Assembly: GCA_016415585.1 (NCBI GenBank)
Contig: CP066552.1
Span: forward strand, 434,001-498,000
DNA length: 64,000 nt
Direction: 5' to 3'
Origin: Pectobacterium carotovorum
GTDB taxonomy: Bacteria > Pseudomonadota > Gammaproteobacteria > Enterobacterales > Enterobacteriaceae
Of this stretch, positions 39,347-49,798 are shown piece after piece; the stretch's first letter is position 1; the number at the start of each line of letters is the position of its first letter. A program made the position numbers and the translations under genes. Below the pieces are notes generated by a model that was given only the letters and a program-made list of their open reading frames with translations, made no database searches and had not been told where the DNA came from.

Positions 39347-40902
39347 GTGTTCCCCGCGCCAGCGGGGATAAACCGAGGACATTGCGGGGGCCGTGGGTAT
39401 TCCTCTGGTGTTCCCCGCGCCAGCGGGGATAAACCGGCAATATCATAAAGAATCATTAGTTGAGTTATGTGTTCCCCGCGCCAGCGGGGATAAACCGCCT
39501 GATAGTTAAGATCCAACTCCTGAGCAACGGTGTTCCCCGCGCCAGCGGGGATAAACCTACCTGATGGGGCAACAGTCGCCATCGATACTCGTGTTCCCCG
39601 CGCCAGCGGGGATAAACCGTGCCTGATTAATGGTCTGACTACGTGTATCGGGTGTTCCCCGCGCCAGCGGGGATAAACCGTCGCTGAAAGATGCGCGTGG
39701 CAATGGGGCATTGTGTTCCCCGCGCCAGCGGGGATAAACCGATGGTAATAGATATCTGGTGGCGTTCTTGAAAGTGTTCCCCGCGCCAGCGGGGATAAAC
39801 CGTGTGCCTAAGATCATGGAACCTGAAGTTGCTAGTGTTCCCCGCGCCAGCGGGGATAAACCGCCATTTGTTTAACTCTCCGCTAAACGGGTGTAGTGTT
39901 CCCCGCGCCAGCGGGGATAAACCGCCTTTCACGTGTTCAATGTTGATGCGGCAACCGTGTTCCCCGCGCCAGCGGGGATAAACCGAAGAGGTTATCGCTA
40001 ATGCACCCGTTCGCACCGTGTTCCCCGCGCCAGCGGGGATAAACCGAAATGCCATCTGTGGATCAGTGGATTCTATGGGTGTTCCCCGCGCCAGCGGGGA
40101 TAAACCGTGGGGGAATCAATAGACACCATTAACAAACGGGTGTTCCCCGCGCCAGCGGGGATAAACCGTGCGGGGTCTCGATCGATACACCAGATGAAAT
40201 GTGTTCCCCGCGCCAGCGGGGATAAACCGCCGCATCATTTATGGCCATTCGTCGAACTACCGTGTTCCCCGCGCCAGCGGGGATAAACCGAGAAAAGGGT
40301 AACAGGAAAGTTAAACCCTGGACGTGTTCCCCGCGCCAGCGGGGATAAACCGATATCCAGATGCAGGTGTTTGACGGCATCTTGGTGTTCCCCGCGCCAG
40401 CGGGGATAAACCATGCCTGCACGCCTTAGCGCCCCCTGCCATGCCGTGTTCCCCGCGCCAGCGGGGATAAACCGTGTGGGTGTATGGAAATTTGATAATC
40501 AAACATGTGTTCCCCGCGCCAGCGGGGATAAACCGGGTAGATGGTACATTCAGAAATGCTGGATATTGTGTTCCCCGCGCCAGCGGGGATAAACCGCGGC
40601 GTGCCTTTTAATAGCACTGATGATGCAGGTGTTCCCCGCGCCAGCGGGGATAAACCGCCAAAGACGGCAACCGCGGCGTCGATTTCAAAGTGTTCCCCGC
40701 GCCAGCGGGGATAAACCGCAGGCGTGTCCGCTTCTCCTCTTCCTTGCGTTTGTGTTCCCCGCGCCAGCGGGGATAAACCGTGCCGCATTCAAATCAGGCA
40801 ACCTCACCACACGTGTTCCCCGCGCCAGCGGGGATAAACCGTTTTCAGTCAAAGCGCGTGATGTATATATCGAGTGTTCCCCGCGCTAGCGGGGATAAAC
40901 TG
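39347..40902 (+). CRISPR. CRISPR array 1, type I-E, 26 repeats
   Basis: Twenty-six 29-bp repeats (GTGTTCCCCGCGCCAGCG, then GGGATAAACCG) alternate with 25 unique spacers. Spacers are 32 nt, except two of 33 nt (before the repeats at 40324 and 40752). The leader is on the left, so newest spacers are at the left. The repeats at 39530 and 40385 end in T and A instead of G. The last repeat (40874-40902) has two changes (GCTAGC and AACTG), the usual decay at the old end. The inner palindrome CCCCGC / GCGGGG is the Cas6e substrate. Confidence 0.98.
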
Positions 40903-40963
40903 ATGTGAAATGTAAATTACACATGTTTCCATATTGTCAACTCGTTCTGTTTATGGCATGGTG

Positions 40964-40978
40964 TTTCCAATTTGGAAA
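40964..40978 (+). promoter_or_regulatory. Palindromic operator candidate before higB
   Basis: TTTCCAA-T-TTGGAAA, a perfect 7-bp inverted repeat centred 27 bp before the higB ATG. Antitoxins of this family repress their own operon by binding such palindromes. Confidence 0.6.
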
Positions 40979-40997
40979 TACTAGGGAAGGCATCAGA

Positions 40998-41309
40998 ATG
41001 CATGTTATTTCGCGGGCACCTTTCGACACTGCAACCACTCAGTTTCCGAATCAGGCGGCAGCACTTGATGACCTATATCGGGTTATCAAACGCGAAATGT
41101 ATGCAACGCCGGACGATATGAAAAAACGCTTCCCTAGTCTAGATAGGATGAAATATCGGGAAAAATGGTGGGTTATTGATATTGGTGGCGGGCATCTTCG
41201 AGTGATGTTTTTTGCTGATTTTGAGCGAGGGAAAATCTTCATCAAGCACATCACATCCCATGCAGAGTACGACAGGCTGACAGAGTATTACCGGAGGAAT
41301 AAAGAATGA
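40998..41309 (+). CDS. higB: HigB-family mRNA-interferase toxin
   Basis: A 103-aa toxin similar in length and layout to E. coli HigB (YgjN), a ribosome-dependent ribonuclease that cuts mRNA during translation. It starts MHVISRAPFDTATTQFPNQA and contains MKKRFPSLDRMKYREKWWVI, DIGGGHLRVMFFADF and the C-terminal IKHITSHAEYDRL. The ATG at 40998 follows GGGAAGG; the frame extends 93 nt upstream into unlikely sequence. It overlaps higA by 4 bp, with the toxin gene first, the order typical of this family. It sits directly after array 1 and before the duplicated leader of array 2. Confidence 0.9.
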   Translation: MHVISRAPFDTATTQFPNQAAALDDLYRVIKREMYATPDDMKKRFPSLDRMKYREKWWVIDIGGGHLRVMFFADFERGKIFIKHITSHAEYDRLTEYYRRNKE

Positions 41310-41722
41310 TGTACGCCGACGCCATCAAGGCAGCTAACAACCTGACGAGTATCGTACCATTCCTCGGAGGCAGCACCTCTCGTAAGGATTATGAGGATGC
41401 GCTGAAACTAACCGAATACCTGATCGAGAGTGAACCTGACAGTCCGCTAATCGATATGCTGACTGCCAAAATTGACAAATACGAAGATGATGCGCCGGAG
41501 TTTGCTGCCTTCAACGAACGTGTTAAAGCTCTGCCTGCTGGTATCGCTTTACTGCGCATCCTTATGGATCAGTATCAGCTAACGCAAAGTGATTTTGAAG
41601 CTGAGATCGGTAAAAAGTCACTGGTATCCCGCATTCTAAACGGTGAGCGTACCCTAACGCTTGATCACATGAGAGCGCTTGCTAAACGATTCAATATTCC
41701 CGTGAGTGCTTTTGTTGATTGA
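41306..41722 (+). CDS. higA: HigA-family antitoxin
   Basis: A 138-aa antitoxin, the same length as E. coli HigA (YgjM). The N-terminal part (MMYADAIKAANNLTSIVPFL, KLTEYLIESEPDSPLIDMLT) binds the toxin. The C-terminal helix-turn-helix (QLTQSDFEAEIGKKSLVSRI, LAKRFNIPVSAFVD) binds the operator. It starts inside the higB stop (ATGATG; either ATG possible). Its HTH aligns with the orphan antitoxin at 32048-32521, so two modules of one superfamily lie within the CRISPR-Cas locus. A hairpin at 41810 follows. Confidence 0.9.
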   Translation: MMYADAIKAANNLTSIVPFLGGSTSRKDYEDALKLTEYLIESEPDSPLIDMLTAKIDKYEDDAPEFAAFNERVKALPAGIALLRILMDQYQLTQSDFEAEIGKKSLVSRILNGERTLTLDHMRALAKRFNIPVSAFVD

Positions 41723-41809
41723 CACGACTGTTAAGCGATTCTTGCTAAGAGCAGCATAATGAGCCATGTAATCATGTAATAAAGACAGCAGTGATAGACT
41801 GTTATTTGA

Positions 41810-41835
41810 ATAATCCCTGCGTTAGCAGGGATTAT
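41810..41835 (+). terminator. Hairpin after higA
   Basis: An 11-bp perfect stem (ATAATCCCTGC / GCAGGGATTAT) with loop GTTA, 88 nt past the higA stop. No T tract follows, so it may act weakly. It could serve both higA and, from the other side, the convergent lipoprotein gene. Confidence 0.55.
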
Positions 41836-41944
41836 CTTACATGACTGAGATGTATCGTGATAAATTCATGAAATAAGTCGGCGGCACTCTTTGGAATATT
41901 AAATGTGACGGGTTTATAATAAAATATAGGTGTTGTATGAGTAC

Positions 41945-42448
41945 CTATCTCTCTATTATATTATTGTATTTATTAAATTTATTTAGCTTTAATTGTTCTT
42001 CTGCTTTCTTAGCTTCTGCATTTTCTTTGTCTGTTTGCGCTATATCTCCAACGACTTTTAAAATCGCATCAAATCGATCAGCGACTTCAGATTTGCTTAG
42101 TTCACCATTCATTGAAAGAAAACACAAACTATTCAAAGAATAAACCAATACATTTGTAGTGGTGTTTCTTTTGGCCAGGTCCACTATCGCTGTTTTTAAG
42201 CTGGCATCAGCACTGGCATTATTTCCTAATTTATCAGTCAAAGTTGCAGCTAAATTGCTATCAATGGTTTTAGCTGTGTCAGCCGGAGCATCGGGACAAT
42301 ATTTAACATTGGCATTGTTTGGCATTAAGATGCCAACTCTCTGGCTTGAACTGCTTCTGACAAGCGTTGGTGAATTATTATCAATGGTTTTTGTAACCAT
42401 ACACCCAGATAACAACATAGCGATAGATATAACAAGAATAACTCTCAT
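41945..42448 (-). CDS. Hypothetical lipoprotein between the CRISPR arrays
   Basis: A 167-aa predicted outer- or inner-membrane lipoprotein. The signal peptide MRVILVISIAMLLSGC carries a good lipobox (LLSGC), which would be cut before Cys16. The next residue is Met, not Asp, so sorting to the outer membrane is expected. The mature part is low in features, with a Lys/Glu/Asn-rich helical C-terminus (AKKAEEQLKLNKFNKYN). The ATG at 42448 is preferred because AGG lies 8 nt upstream; GTG 42457 is an alternative. It is AT-rich compared with the housekeeping genes. No relation to CRISPR or toxin-antitoxin function is visible. Confidence 0.75.
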   Translation of the reverse strand: MRVILVISIAMLLSGCMVTKTIDNNSPTLVRSSSSQRVGILMPNNANVKYCPDAPADTAKTIDSNLAATLTDKLGNNASADASLKTAIVDLAKRNTTTNVLVYSLNSLCFLSMNGELSKSEVADRFDAILKVVGDIAQTDKENAEAKKAEEQLKLNKFNKYNNIIER

Positions 42449-43110
<662 letters not shown>

Positions 43111-44543
43111 GTGTTCCCCGCGCCAGCGGGGATAAACCGCGCGTTATACAGCTTTTCGCTGATCGGCACGGGTGTTCCCCGCGCCAGCGGGGATAAACCG
43201 TCAGCAAAACGAAAGAAAAGCACACCGCTGAAGTGTTCCCCGCGCCAGCGGGGATAAACCGGACAGCGACGGATTGATAACCCTATTCCCTCCGTGTTCC
43301 CCGCGCCAGCGGGGATAAACCGAAATTCAGCGACTCAGAACTTGCATCTATGATGTGTTCCCCGCGCCAGCGGGGATAAACCGAAATCAGCAATCTCACT
43401 GAATATCAGGTTGCTGTGTTCCCCGCGCCAGCGGGGATAAACCGGATATGTCAAAGGCCGTTTCCGCCTGGGCGTCGTGTTCCCCGCGCCAGCGGGGATA
43501 AACCGGCCATTTTCAGGGTTGCCCCGTTTAGCGAGACGTGTTCCCCGCGCCAGCGGGGATAAACCGCTACGTGGTTTTAGTGGGGAAAATGAGCAGGTGT
43601 GTTCCCCGCGCCAGCGGGGATAAACCGAACGGGTTGAAATACAGATCTGCTAAATCATCGTGTTCCCCGCGCCAGCGGGGATAAACCGTCACCATCCCAA
43701 CCCTTGAGCAACATTTCATTGTGTTCCCCGCGCCAGCGGGGATAAACCGGTTGCCGACAAGCACGGAATAGCAAAGTCCACGTGTTCCCCGCGCCAGCGG
43801 GGATAAACCGAACCGGACGATCCCCATATCTGAGGACGTTTCGTGTTCCCCGCGCCAGCGGGGATAAACCGCCCTATAAACTAATAGAAGAGTAACCCAG
43901 CAAGTGTTCCCCGCGCCAGCGGGGATAAACCGCGCGAACGATCGCAATGTTGGAAATGCAATCTGTGTTCCCCGCGCCAGCGGGGATAAACCGGTTGCCG
44001 CATCAGCATCGGCGGCGGTACACACGTGTTCCCCGCGCCAGCGGGGATAAACCGAAATGAATTTCATCGACGTTGATAATGGTGGAGTGTTCCCCGCGCC
44101 AGCGGGGATAAACCGCAAGCTATCGCGTTGTGATTCCGCATCACGAAGTGTTCCCCGCGCCAGCGGGGATAAACCGCGTTAACCCCCCCACCATTTTCAG
44201 TGGGGGAACGTGTTCCCCGCGCCAGCGGGGATAAACCGCATTATCGCAAACGAGGTTTATTAGATGGCAGGTGTTCCCCGCGCCAGCGGGGATAAACCGG
44301 ATTTGTTTCTTACAATGTCCACACATTGACCGTGTTCCCCGCGCCAGCGGGGATAAACCGTATTGCCGGAACAAGGTGGACACTGCGAGGATGTGTTCCC
44401 CGCGCCAGCGGGGATAAACCGTGACTACCAGAAATCCTGCAATCATCGCGCCTGTGTTCCCCGCGCCAGCGGGGATAAACCGAACTGATCGAGCGCCGCT
44501 GTTTCGCTATACATGTGTTCCCCGCGCCAGCGGGGATAACCTG
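43111..44543 (+). CRISPR. CRISPR array 2, type I-E, 24 repeats
   Basis: Twenty-four repeats identical in consensus to array 1 and in the same orientation, with 23 spacers of 32 nt except one of 33 nt (44177-44209). The final repeat (from 44515) has lost an A in the ATAAACC part and ends CTG, marking the old end on the right. No spacer is shared identically with array 1. Spacer 44177-44209 contains a 7-bp internal hairpin. Confidence 0.98.
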
Positions 44544-44726
44544 GGCTTATCCCCCTTGTTGCATGTTGGTCTAAATATCCCCCGCACGGGGCCAAATCCC
44601 GCTTTTGGCTGGCGCGATGGGGGATTGCGTGTCAGTATTAAAGCACGCCATTTTTTGTGCTCACCGTAATGGTGACGCGCTATGCCAATGATTTTTGTCT
44701 TCCGTACGTTACTGTAAGGAGGTGAT

Positions 44727-45185
44727 ATGAAAGTTGAAGCCGCAGAGCCGTCCGTTTTTGCCAGCCAGCAGGTGATGGCGAAGCGTTCTACCGAGCATGC
44801 AGAGAAAGCGGCGCTGTCCGAACAGCTTCAGTCTTATCAGGCGGGCAGCGGTGCCGTTCCTGCTGGTCAGACGACGCGGTATGATTTCACCCGCATTAGC
44901 CCTGCCGAACTGTATGAAACGGTTGAAGGCCTTGTCAGCAGTGGGCGGTTGGGGCGTGAAGAAGGCTCCGCGCTGCTGGGTTTTGTCTCGTCGCCGAGAG
45001 CCGAAGGAGGAAGTATTCCGCCTTCCAATGTGTTCCAGCCGATTAATGTTTTCGACACCATTCAGCAAGGTGTCGCGGGTGCATCATCCCGTAGCGAAGT
45101 GCAAAATACCGAAAGTCTACAGCGTGCCGCCGAGGCGCTGAACCGCTTTCAGGGGCAGGTCTCCAGTATTAGCGTTTACGTCTAG
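44727..45185 (+). CDS. Hypothetical protein downstream of array 2
   Basis: A 152-aa soluble protein that I do not recognise. It has no signal peptide or membrane segment. The first 50 residues are Ala/Glu/Gln-rich and probably helical (VFASQQVMAKRSTEHAEKAA). The middle holds DFTRISPAELYETVEGLVSS followed by GRLGREEGSALLGF, and the end is RAAEALNRFQGQVSSISVYV. TAAGGAGGTGAT gives a strong ribosome site 6 nt before the ATG, and a clear terminator follows, so it is very probably a real single-gene unit. GC content and codon use are like the chromosomal core. Confidence 0.75.
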   Translation: MKVEAAEPSVFASQQVMAKRSTEHAEKAALSEQLQSYQAGSGAVPAGQTTRYDFTRISPAELYETVEGLVSSGRLGREEGSALLGFVSSPRAEGGSIPPSNVFQPINVFDTIQQGVAGASSRSEVQNTESLQRAAEALNRFQGQVSSISVYV

Positions 45186-45223
45186 CGCATTTCGACGCGC
45201 ATAATTTGATGAAGTCCCTTTTT

Positions 45224-45254
45224 CTATCCCCGCACTTGCGGGGATAGTCGTTTT
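45224..45254 (+). terminator. Terminator after the 152-aa gene
   Basis: A 10-bp perfect stem (CTATCCCCGC / GCGGGGATAG) with loop ACTT, then TCGTTTT. Its resemblance to the CRISPR repeat stem is only in the GC core. It may also serve the convergent decarboxylase gene. Confidence 0.8.
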
Positions 45255-45282
45255 ATACCGCGCTCATCGTTTTAGGCTTCGT

Positions 45283-46635
45283 TCAGCGTGGGGTCTGAGT
45301 CTTGATCTCCGTCAGCAGTGCGATCAACGCCTGCACGTTGTCGTCCTGCGTACGCCAGGATGACACGCTGATGCGCAATGCCGGACGCCCCTGCCAGACG
45401 GTGCCGCCAAACCATGCTTTGCCCGACGCCTGCAACGCTTCTCGTATCACCGCTGTTTGGCTGTCGGTTTCCCCCCGCAGCAGAACCTGATTGAGCACAA
45501 CCCGATTCAGTACCTCAAAACCCACATGGCGCAGGCCGTCGGCGATGAATGTCGCCTGTCGGCAGTGCCGTTCGACCATCTCTGCTACGCCATCACGTCC
45601 CAGCGTACGCAGTGCCGCCCATACCGGAATGCCGCGCGGACGACGGGAAAATTCGAGCGTCAGATTCTTCTGCGCATCGCGTGCCGCACTGGAGTAAACC
45701 GCATCTGCGTTCATCGCCTCGGCCAGCACGTCCGCATCGCGGCAAATCGCCATCGCGCAGTCGTAGGGGGTGTTTAGCCATTTATGCGCGTCCGTTGTCC
45801 AACTGTCGGCCAGTTCGATGCCGTCGGTGAGCGCCGCGTGGGATGAGGCTCTGGCCCAGAGTCCGAATGCGCCATCAACGTGAACCCAGGCACCCGCCGC
45901 TTTTGCGATGGGAATGATCTGCGCAAAATCATCGAACTCGCCCGTGTTTACTTCACCCGCCTGCAAACAAAGAATTGTACGATCGTCCAGCGGAGGAAGC
46001 TGCGATACATCAATCTGCCCAAACGCATTCACGGGCGCGATGTGTAAATGGCGTAGCCCAAAGCCGAGTACGCGCAGCGCTTTCTTGACGGTGATGTGCG
46101 TCAGTTCCGAAATCACGACCTTAATTTCAGGCGCGCCGTTCAGTCCATCGTTGTCAAAATCCCAGCCCTGTTTTGCCAGCAGGGCACGACGCGCGGCGGC
46201 TAAACAGGAAAGCGTACAGGCGGTGGCGCTGGTGCCGAACCCCACGGCGCTTTCTTTGGGTAAGCTCAGCGCATCGAGCACCCAGAGGCTGGCGAGGCGT
46301 TCCAGCGTGGCGGATACCGGCGAATTATCAAAGGTGGAGGCGCACTGATCCCAGGCGATCATCAATCGTTCGGAGGCGGCGGCAACCGGTAATGAGGCAC
46401 CGATAACAAAACCGAAATAGTTCGGGCCATTGGAGGCGGTGGTGGCCGGTGAACCGACGTCATCCAGCAGCGCCAGTGTACTTTCGGGCGAAAAGCCCTG
46501 TTGCGGCAGCGTTTCATCAAAACGAGCCAGCGCTGCGATGGCGTCTGCATCGGGGAAAACCCGACGCTGTGCAGTCTCAGCCAGATAACGTCGGCCGCGC
46601 TCGTCGGCATCAGCCAGTAAAGTCAGTTCGCTCAT
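45283..46635 (-). CDS. PLP-dependent group II decarboxylase family protein
   Basis: A 450-aa pyridoxal-phosphate enzyme of the aromatic-L-amino-acid/glutamate decarboxylase fold. Features are the substrate-loop region FDNSPVSATLERLASLWVLD near residue 102, GFGTSATACTLSCLAAARRA near 132, the cofactor-stacking Asp254 in HVDGAFGLWARAS, and the Schiff-base motif TDAHKWLN with Lys285. AGGGAAAAAGC precedes the ATG. The C-terminal part has RISVSSWRTQDDNV, typical of the family. Substrate is unknown; related proteins act on aromatic or acidic amino acids. The MFS exporter gene lies 54 bp upstream on the same strand, so an export system for the amine product is possible. Confidence 0.85.
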   Translation of the reverse strand: MSELTLLADADERGRRYLAETAQRRVFPDADAIAALARFDETLPQQGFSPESTLALLDDVGSPATTASNGPNYFGFVIGASLPVAAASERLMIAWDQCASTFDNSPVSATLERLASLWVLDALSLPKESAVGFGTSATACTLSCLAAARRALLAKQGWDFDNDGLNGAPEIKVVISELTHITVKKALRVLGFGLRHLHIAPVNAFGQIDVSQLPPLDDRTILCLQAGEVNTGEFDDFAQIIPIAKAAGAWVHVDGAFGLWARASSHAALTDGIELADSWTTDAHKWLNTPYDCAMAICRDADVLAEAMNADAVYSSAARDAQKNLTLEFSRRPRGIPVWAALRTLGRDGVAEMVERHCRQATFIADGLRHVGFEVLNRVVLNQVLLRGETDSQTAVIREALQASGKAWFGGTVWQGRPALRISVSSWRTQDDNVQALIALLTEIKTQTPR

Positions 46636-46689
46636 GCTTTTTCCCTTATCAATAGGATTGTTCTTTTATCAAGAAGTGTTTTTCCGCTA

Positions 46690-47970
46690 TCACGATGGCG
46701 TGGATACGGCCGGTGACGGCGCTGAAACGTGCAGCGTCATTTTCCAGAAGAGCAGTGCCGTCAGGCTGACGGCTGCGCCAAGGAGGCACACGCCTGACCA
46801 GCCGACAGCGTCATACGCCGCGGTGGTTGCCATCGCACCCAGACCGCTGCCGATGCTATAAAACAGCATATAACAGCCAACCAGACGGCTGTGTGCATCA
46901 GGATGCGTCTTGAAAATCATGCTTTGGTTGGTGACGTGAATGGCCTGTCCGCCCAGATCGAGCACGATAATGCCGACCACCAGCGCGAAGAGAGAATAGG
47001 GTGCTAACCACAGCGGCAGCCACGATGTCAGCAACAATAACAGGGCGATGCCGCTGACCCACTGTTCTCGCCCTTTATCGGCTAGCGAACCTGCTTTCAC
47101 GGCCGCCAGTGCGCCGAGAATACCGACCAGACCAAATGCACCGATAACCGTATGAGAAAAGAAATACGGTTCGCGACTCAGCGGCAGAACTAACGCGCTC
47201 CAGAAAATGCTCAGGGCAGCAAACATCAGTAAAGCGATGACGCCACGTATTTGCAACACCCGTTCTTTACGCAACAGGGTCAGCATAGAAATCAGTAACG
47301 CGGAATAGCGCGGGCGTTGCCGGGCAGGTGGCTGATGCGGTAGCGCGCGCCATAAAAGCACGGCAAGCAGGAGCATCAGCAGCGCGGAGAAAAAGTACAC
47401 GCTGCGCCAGCCTGCTAGATCGGCGATGAAGCCGGACAGCACGCGCGCCAGCAACAGCCCAATCACCACGCCACCCTGTGCCGCACCCACCACGCGCCCG
47501 CGTTCCTGCGGAGCGGCAGCCGTCGCGGCATAAGCAATCAGTCCCTGAGTCATTGCCGTGCCGAGCATGCCCACGGCCAACATGCCGATCAATAAAGACA
47601 GGGACGTGGTGGATAGCCCAACGGCAATCAGCGCCACGATGAGCGCACCCAACTGGGCCAGCATCAGATAGCGCCGATTGAGGATATCGCCCAGCGGCAC
47701 CAGCAGCATTAATGCCAGCGCACAGCCAAACTGTGTTGCGGTCATCACGCCGCCAACGGCAGCGATACTGATGTGAAAATCTACCGATAATGCATCCAAC
47801 AGCGGCTGTGCGTAATAGACATTGGCGACGCTGAGGGCGCTGGCACAGGCAAACAGCAAAACCAGAGCGCGCGGTAATGCCGTCTGCGTAGGTGGCATAG
47901 TGTTGCAAAGCGTGCTGTAAAGATCGCCTTCGGTGGCGGATGACGTGGTATGAATAGGGCTTGTTTTCAT
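46690..47970 (-). CDS. MFS transporter, drug/metabolite exporter type
   Basis: A 426-aa major facilitator protein with twelve hydrophobic segments. The DHA1-type motifs are visible: VANVYYAQPLLDALSVDF near residue 50, GGVMTATQFGCALALMLLVP, GDILNRRYLMLAQLGALIVA (motif A) and RGRVVGAAQGGVVIGLLLAR. It should export a small compound by proton antiport. The first 25 residues are hydrophilic; an internal ATG at residue 25 is a possible shorter start. It is divergent from an HxlR regulator, with a 152-bp gap containing twin operator-like sequences, so it is likely the regulator's main target. Confidence 0.88.
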   Translation of the reverse strand: MKTSPIHTTSSATEGDLYSTLCNTMPPTQTALPRALVLLFACASALSVANVYYAQPLLDALSVDFHISIAAVGGVMTATQFGCALALMLLVPLGDILNRRYLMLAQLGALIVALIAVGLSTTSLSLLIGMLAVGMLGTAMTQGLIAYAATAAAPQERGRVVGAAQGGVVIGLLLARVLSGFIADLAGWRSVYFFSALLMLLLAVLLWRALPHQPPARQRPRYSALLISMLTLLRKERVLQIRGVIALLMFAALSIFWSALVLPLSREPYFFSHTVIGAFGLVGILGALAAVKAGSLADKGREQWVSGIALLLLLTSWLPLWLAPYSLFALVVGIIVLDLGGQAIHVTNQSMIFKTHPDAHSRLVGCYMLFYSIGSGLGAMATTAAYDAVGWSGVCLLGAAVSLTALLFWKMTLHVSAPSPAVSTPS

Positions 47971-47995
47971 CGTATTGGCTTTCGTTATTCAGTTT

Positions 47996-48049
47996 GGTTT
48001 CAAAATAAAACCAGTTGAAGCATAAATACTCTGGTTTTATTCTGCAACC
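47996..48049. promoter_or_regulatory. Twin operator-like sites between MFS and HxlR genes
   Basis: GGTTTCAAAATAAAACC (47996-48012) and GGTTTTATTCTGCAACC (48033-48049) are near reverse complements of each other and each is a partial palindrome with GGTT/AACC ends. Their centres are 37 bp apart. They are good candidates for binding of the divergent HxlR regulator. Confidence 0.55.
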
Positions 48050-48122
48050 AAAAACACACTGTCAGTTTTAAGCCTGTGGGTAAGGCAGGCAGGATGCACA
48101 GGAAAAAGGGGAGGAAGTATTC

Positions 48123-48569
48123 ATGGTGAAGCGCAAAAGTCTGAAAGAGGATGCGTGTCCCGTCGCCCGCGCGCTGGATGTGGTTGGCGATCGCTGGGCG
48201 TTGCTGATTATCCGCGATGCCTTCGATAATCGCCGCCGTTTCGGCGATTTTCAGCGCAGTTTGGGTGTTGCTAAAAATATTCTTACCGATCGTCTGCGTA
48301 CCCTGGTTGAGGAAGGCATTTTGTCCGTTCAGCCCGTTTCCGAAAGCTCGGCCTATCAGGAATATATCCTGACGCCAAAAGGCGAACAGCTATTCCCGCT
48401 CGTCGTGGCGCTACGCCAGTGGGGGGAGCAGCAGCTGTTTGCGGAGGGGGAACCTCATTCCCTGCTATTGGATAAACACGCCGGCAAGCCTCTGCAAACC
48501 ATGCTGCCGCATTCTGCGGAAGGGCAACGGTTGGTCGGGCAGGATACGTTCGTTCAGAAAGTGGATTGA
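48123..48569 (+). CDS. HxlR-family transcriptional regulator
   Basis: A 148-aa winged-helix regulator. CPVARALDVVGDRWALLIIR (residues about 12-31) is the HxlR signature with the N-terminal Cys. It is followed by RRFGDFQRSLGVAKNILTDR and the wing region EEGILSVQPVSESSAYQEYI. Members respond to aldehydes, quinones or electrophiles and usually control an adjacent gene. Here the divergent MFS transporter is the obvious candidate. yhbP begins 9 nt after the stop, so it is probably co-transcribed. Confidence 0.9.
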   Translation: MVKRKSLKEDACPVARALDVVGDRWALLIIRDAFDNRRRFGDFQRSLGVAKNILTDRLRTLVEEGILSVQPVSESSAYQEYILTPKGEQLFPLVVALRQWGEQQLFAEGEPHSLLLDKHAGKPLQTMLPHSAEGQRLVGQDTFVQKVD

Positions 48570-49046
<477 letters not shown>

Positions 49047-49133
49047 TCATGCTTCAGGGATAGCGGTGTCATAGATAAGAACATAAACGTAAAAAGATGG
49101 GATAGTGAAAGACGTAGAGCAAGGGGGAAACCG

Positions 49134-49787
49134 ATGAGCCGAGTACTGTTATTAGGTGCAACGGGGTTAGTGGGGCACGAGTTGTTACAGCTGTTGAAAG
49201 CCAATAATCGGGTTGAGACGATCTATGCGCCGACCCGTAAGCCGCTGGCACCGTCGGAGAAAGTGATCAATCCGCACGATCCCGATCTGTCTGCCGCGCT
49301 GGCGCAGTTGACCGATCCTGTCGACATCGCCTTTTGCTGTCTGGGATCGACGCTCAAGACGGCAGGCAGTAAACAGGCGTTCCGCTATGTGGATTACACG
49401 CTGGTGGTGGAAGGATCAAAAGTGGCGCTGGCGCTGGGCGCAACGCACCTGTTGGTCGTCAGTTCGCTGAGTGCGAATGCGACATCGCCTTTCTTCTATT
49501 CGCGAGTGAAGGGAGAAGCGGAAAAATCGCTGCGTCAGCAAGGCTGGCAGCATCTGACATTGGCGCAGCCTTCGATGCTGTTGGGGGAAAGAGAGGACAG
49601 CCGTCCGCTAGAAAGTCTGGCCGCCCCGCTGTTCCGCCTGTTTCCGGCAAAGTGGCGAGCCATTGAGGGGAAAACGGTCGCGCAGGCGTTGCTGAATCAG
49701 GCGTTCTCACCCGAGCCCAAAGCGCGGGTTACCGTGTTGGAATCCGATCAATTACGTTCACTGGGTAAGCAGCAGGCGCTTCAGTAG
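49134..49787 (+). CDS. YraR-like NAD(P)-binding oxidoreductase
   Basis: A 217-aa short Rossmann protein of the atypical SDR/NmrA-like kind, resembling E. coli YraR along its length. The N-terminal nucleotide motif is VLLLGATGLVGHELL. DIAFCCLGSTLKTAGSKQAF, VVSSLSANATSPFFYSRVKG (with Tyr and Lys of the SDR active site) and LAQPSMLLGEREDSR follow. AGGGGGAAACCG precedes the ATG. Substrate unknown. It converges with nrdG, leaving an 11-bp gap. Confidence 0.87.
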   Translation: MSRVLLLGATGLVGHELLQLLKANNRVETIYAPTRKPLAPSEKVINPHDPDLSAALAQLTDPVDIAFCCLGSTLKTAGSKQAFRYVDYTLVVEGSKVALALGATHLLVVSSLSANATSPFFYSRVKGEAEKSLRQQGWQHLTLAQPSMLLGEREDSRPLESLAAPLFRLFPAKWRAIEGKTVAQALLNQAFSPEPKARVTVLESDQLRSLGKQQALQ

Positions 49788-49798
49788 CCTCCTGTCGA

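Noticed and set aside
44544..44726. CCCCGCACGGGG sequence after array 2 as another CRISPR repeat
   Set aside because: Only the short GC palindrome is shared; the rest does not align with the repeat.
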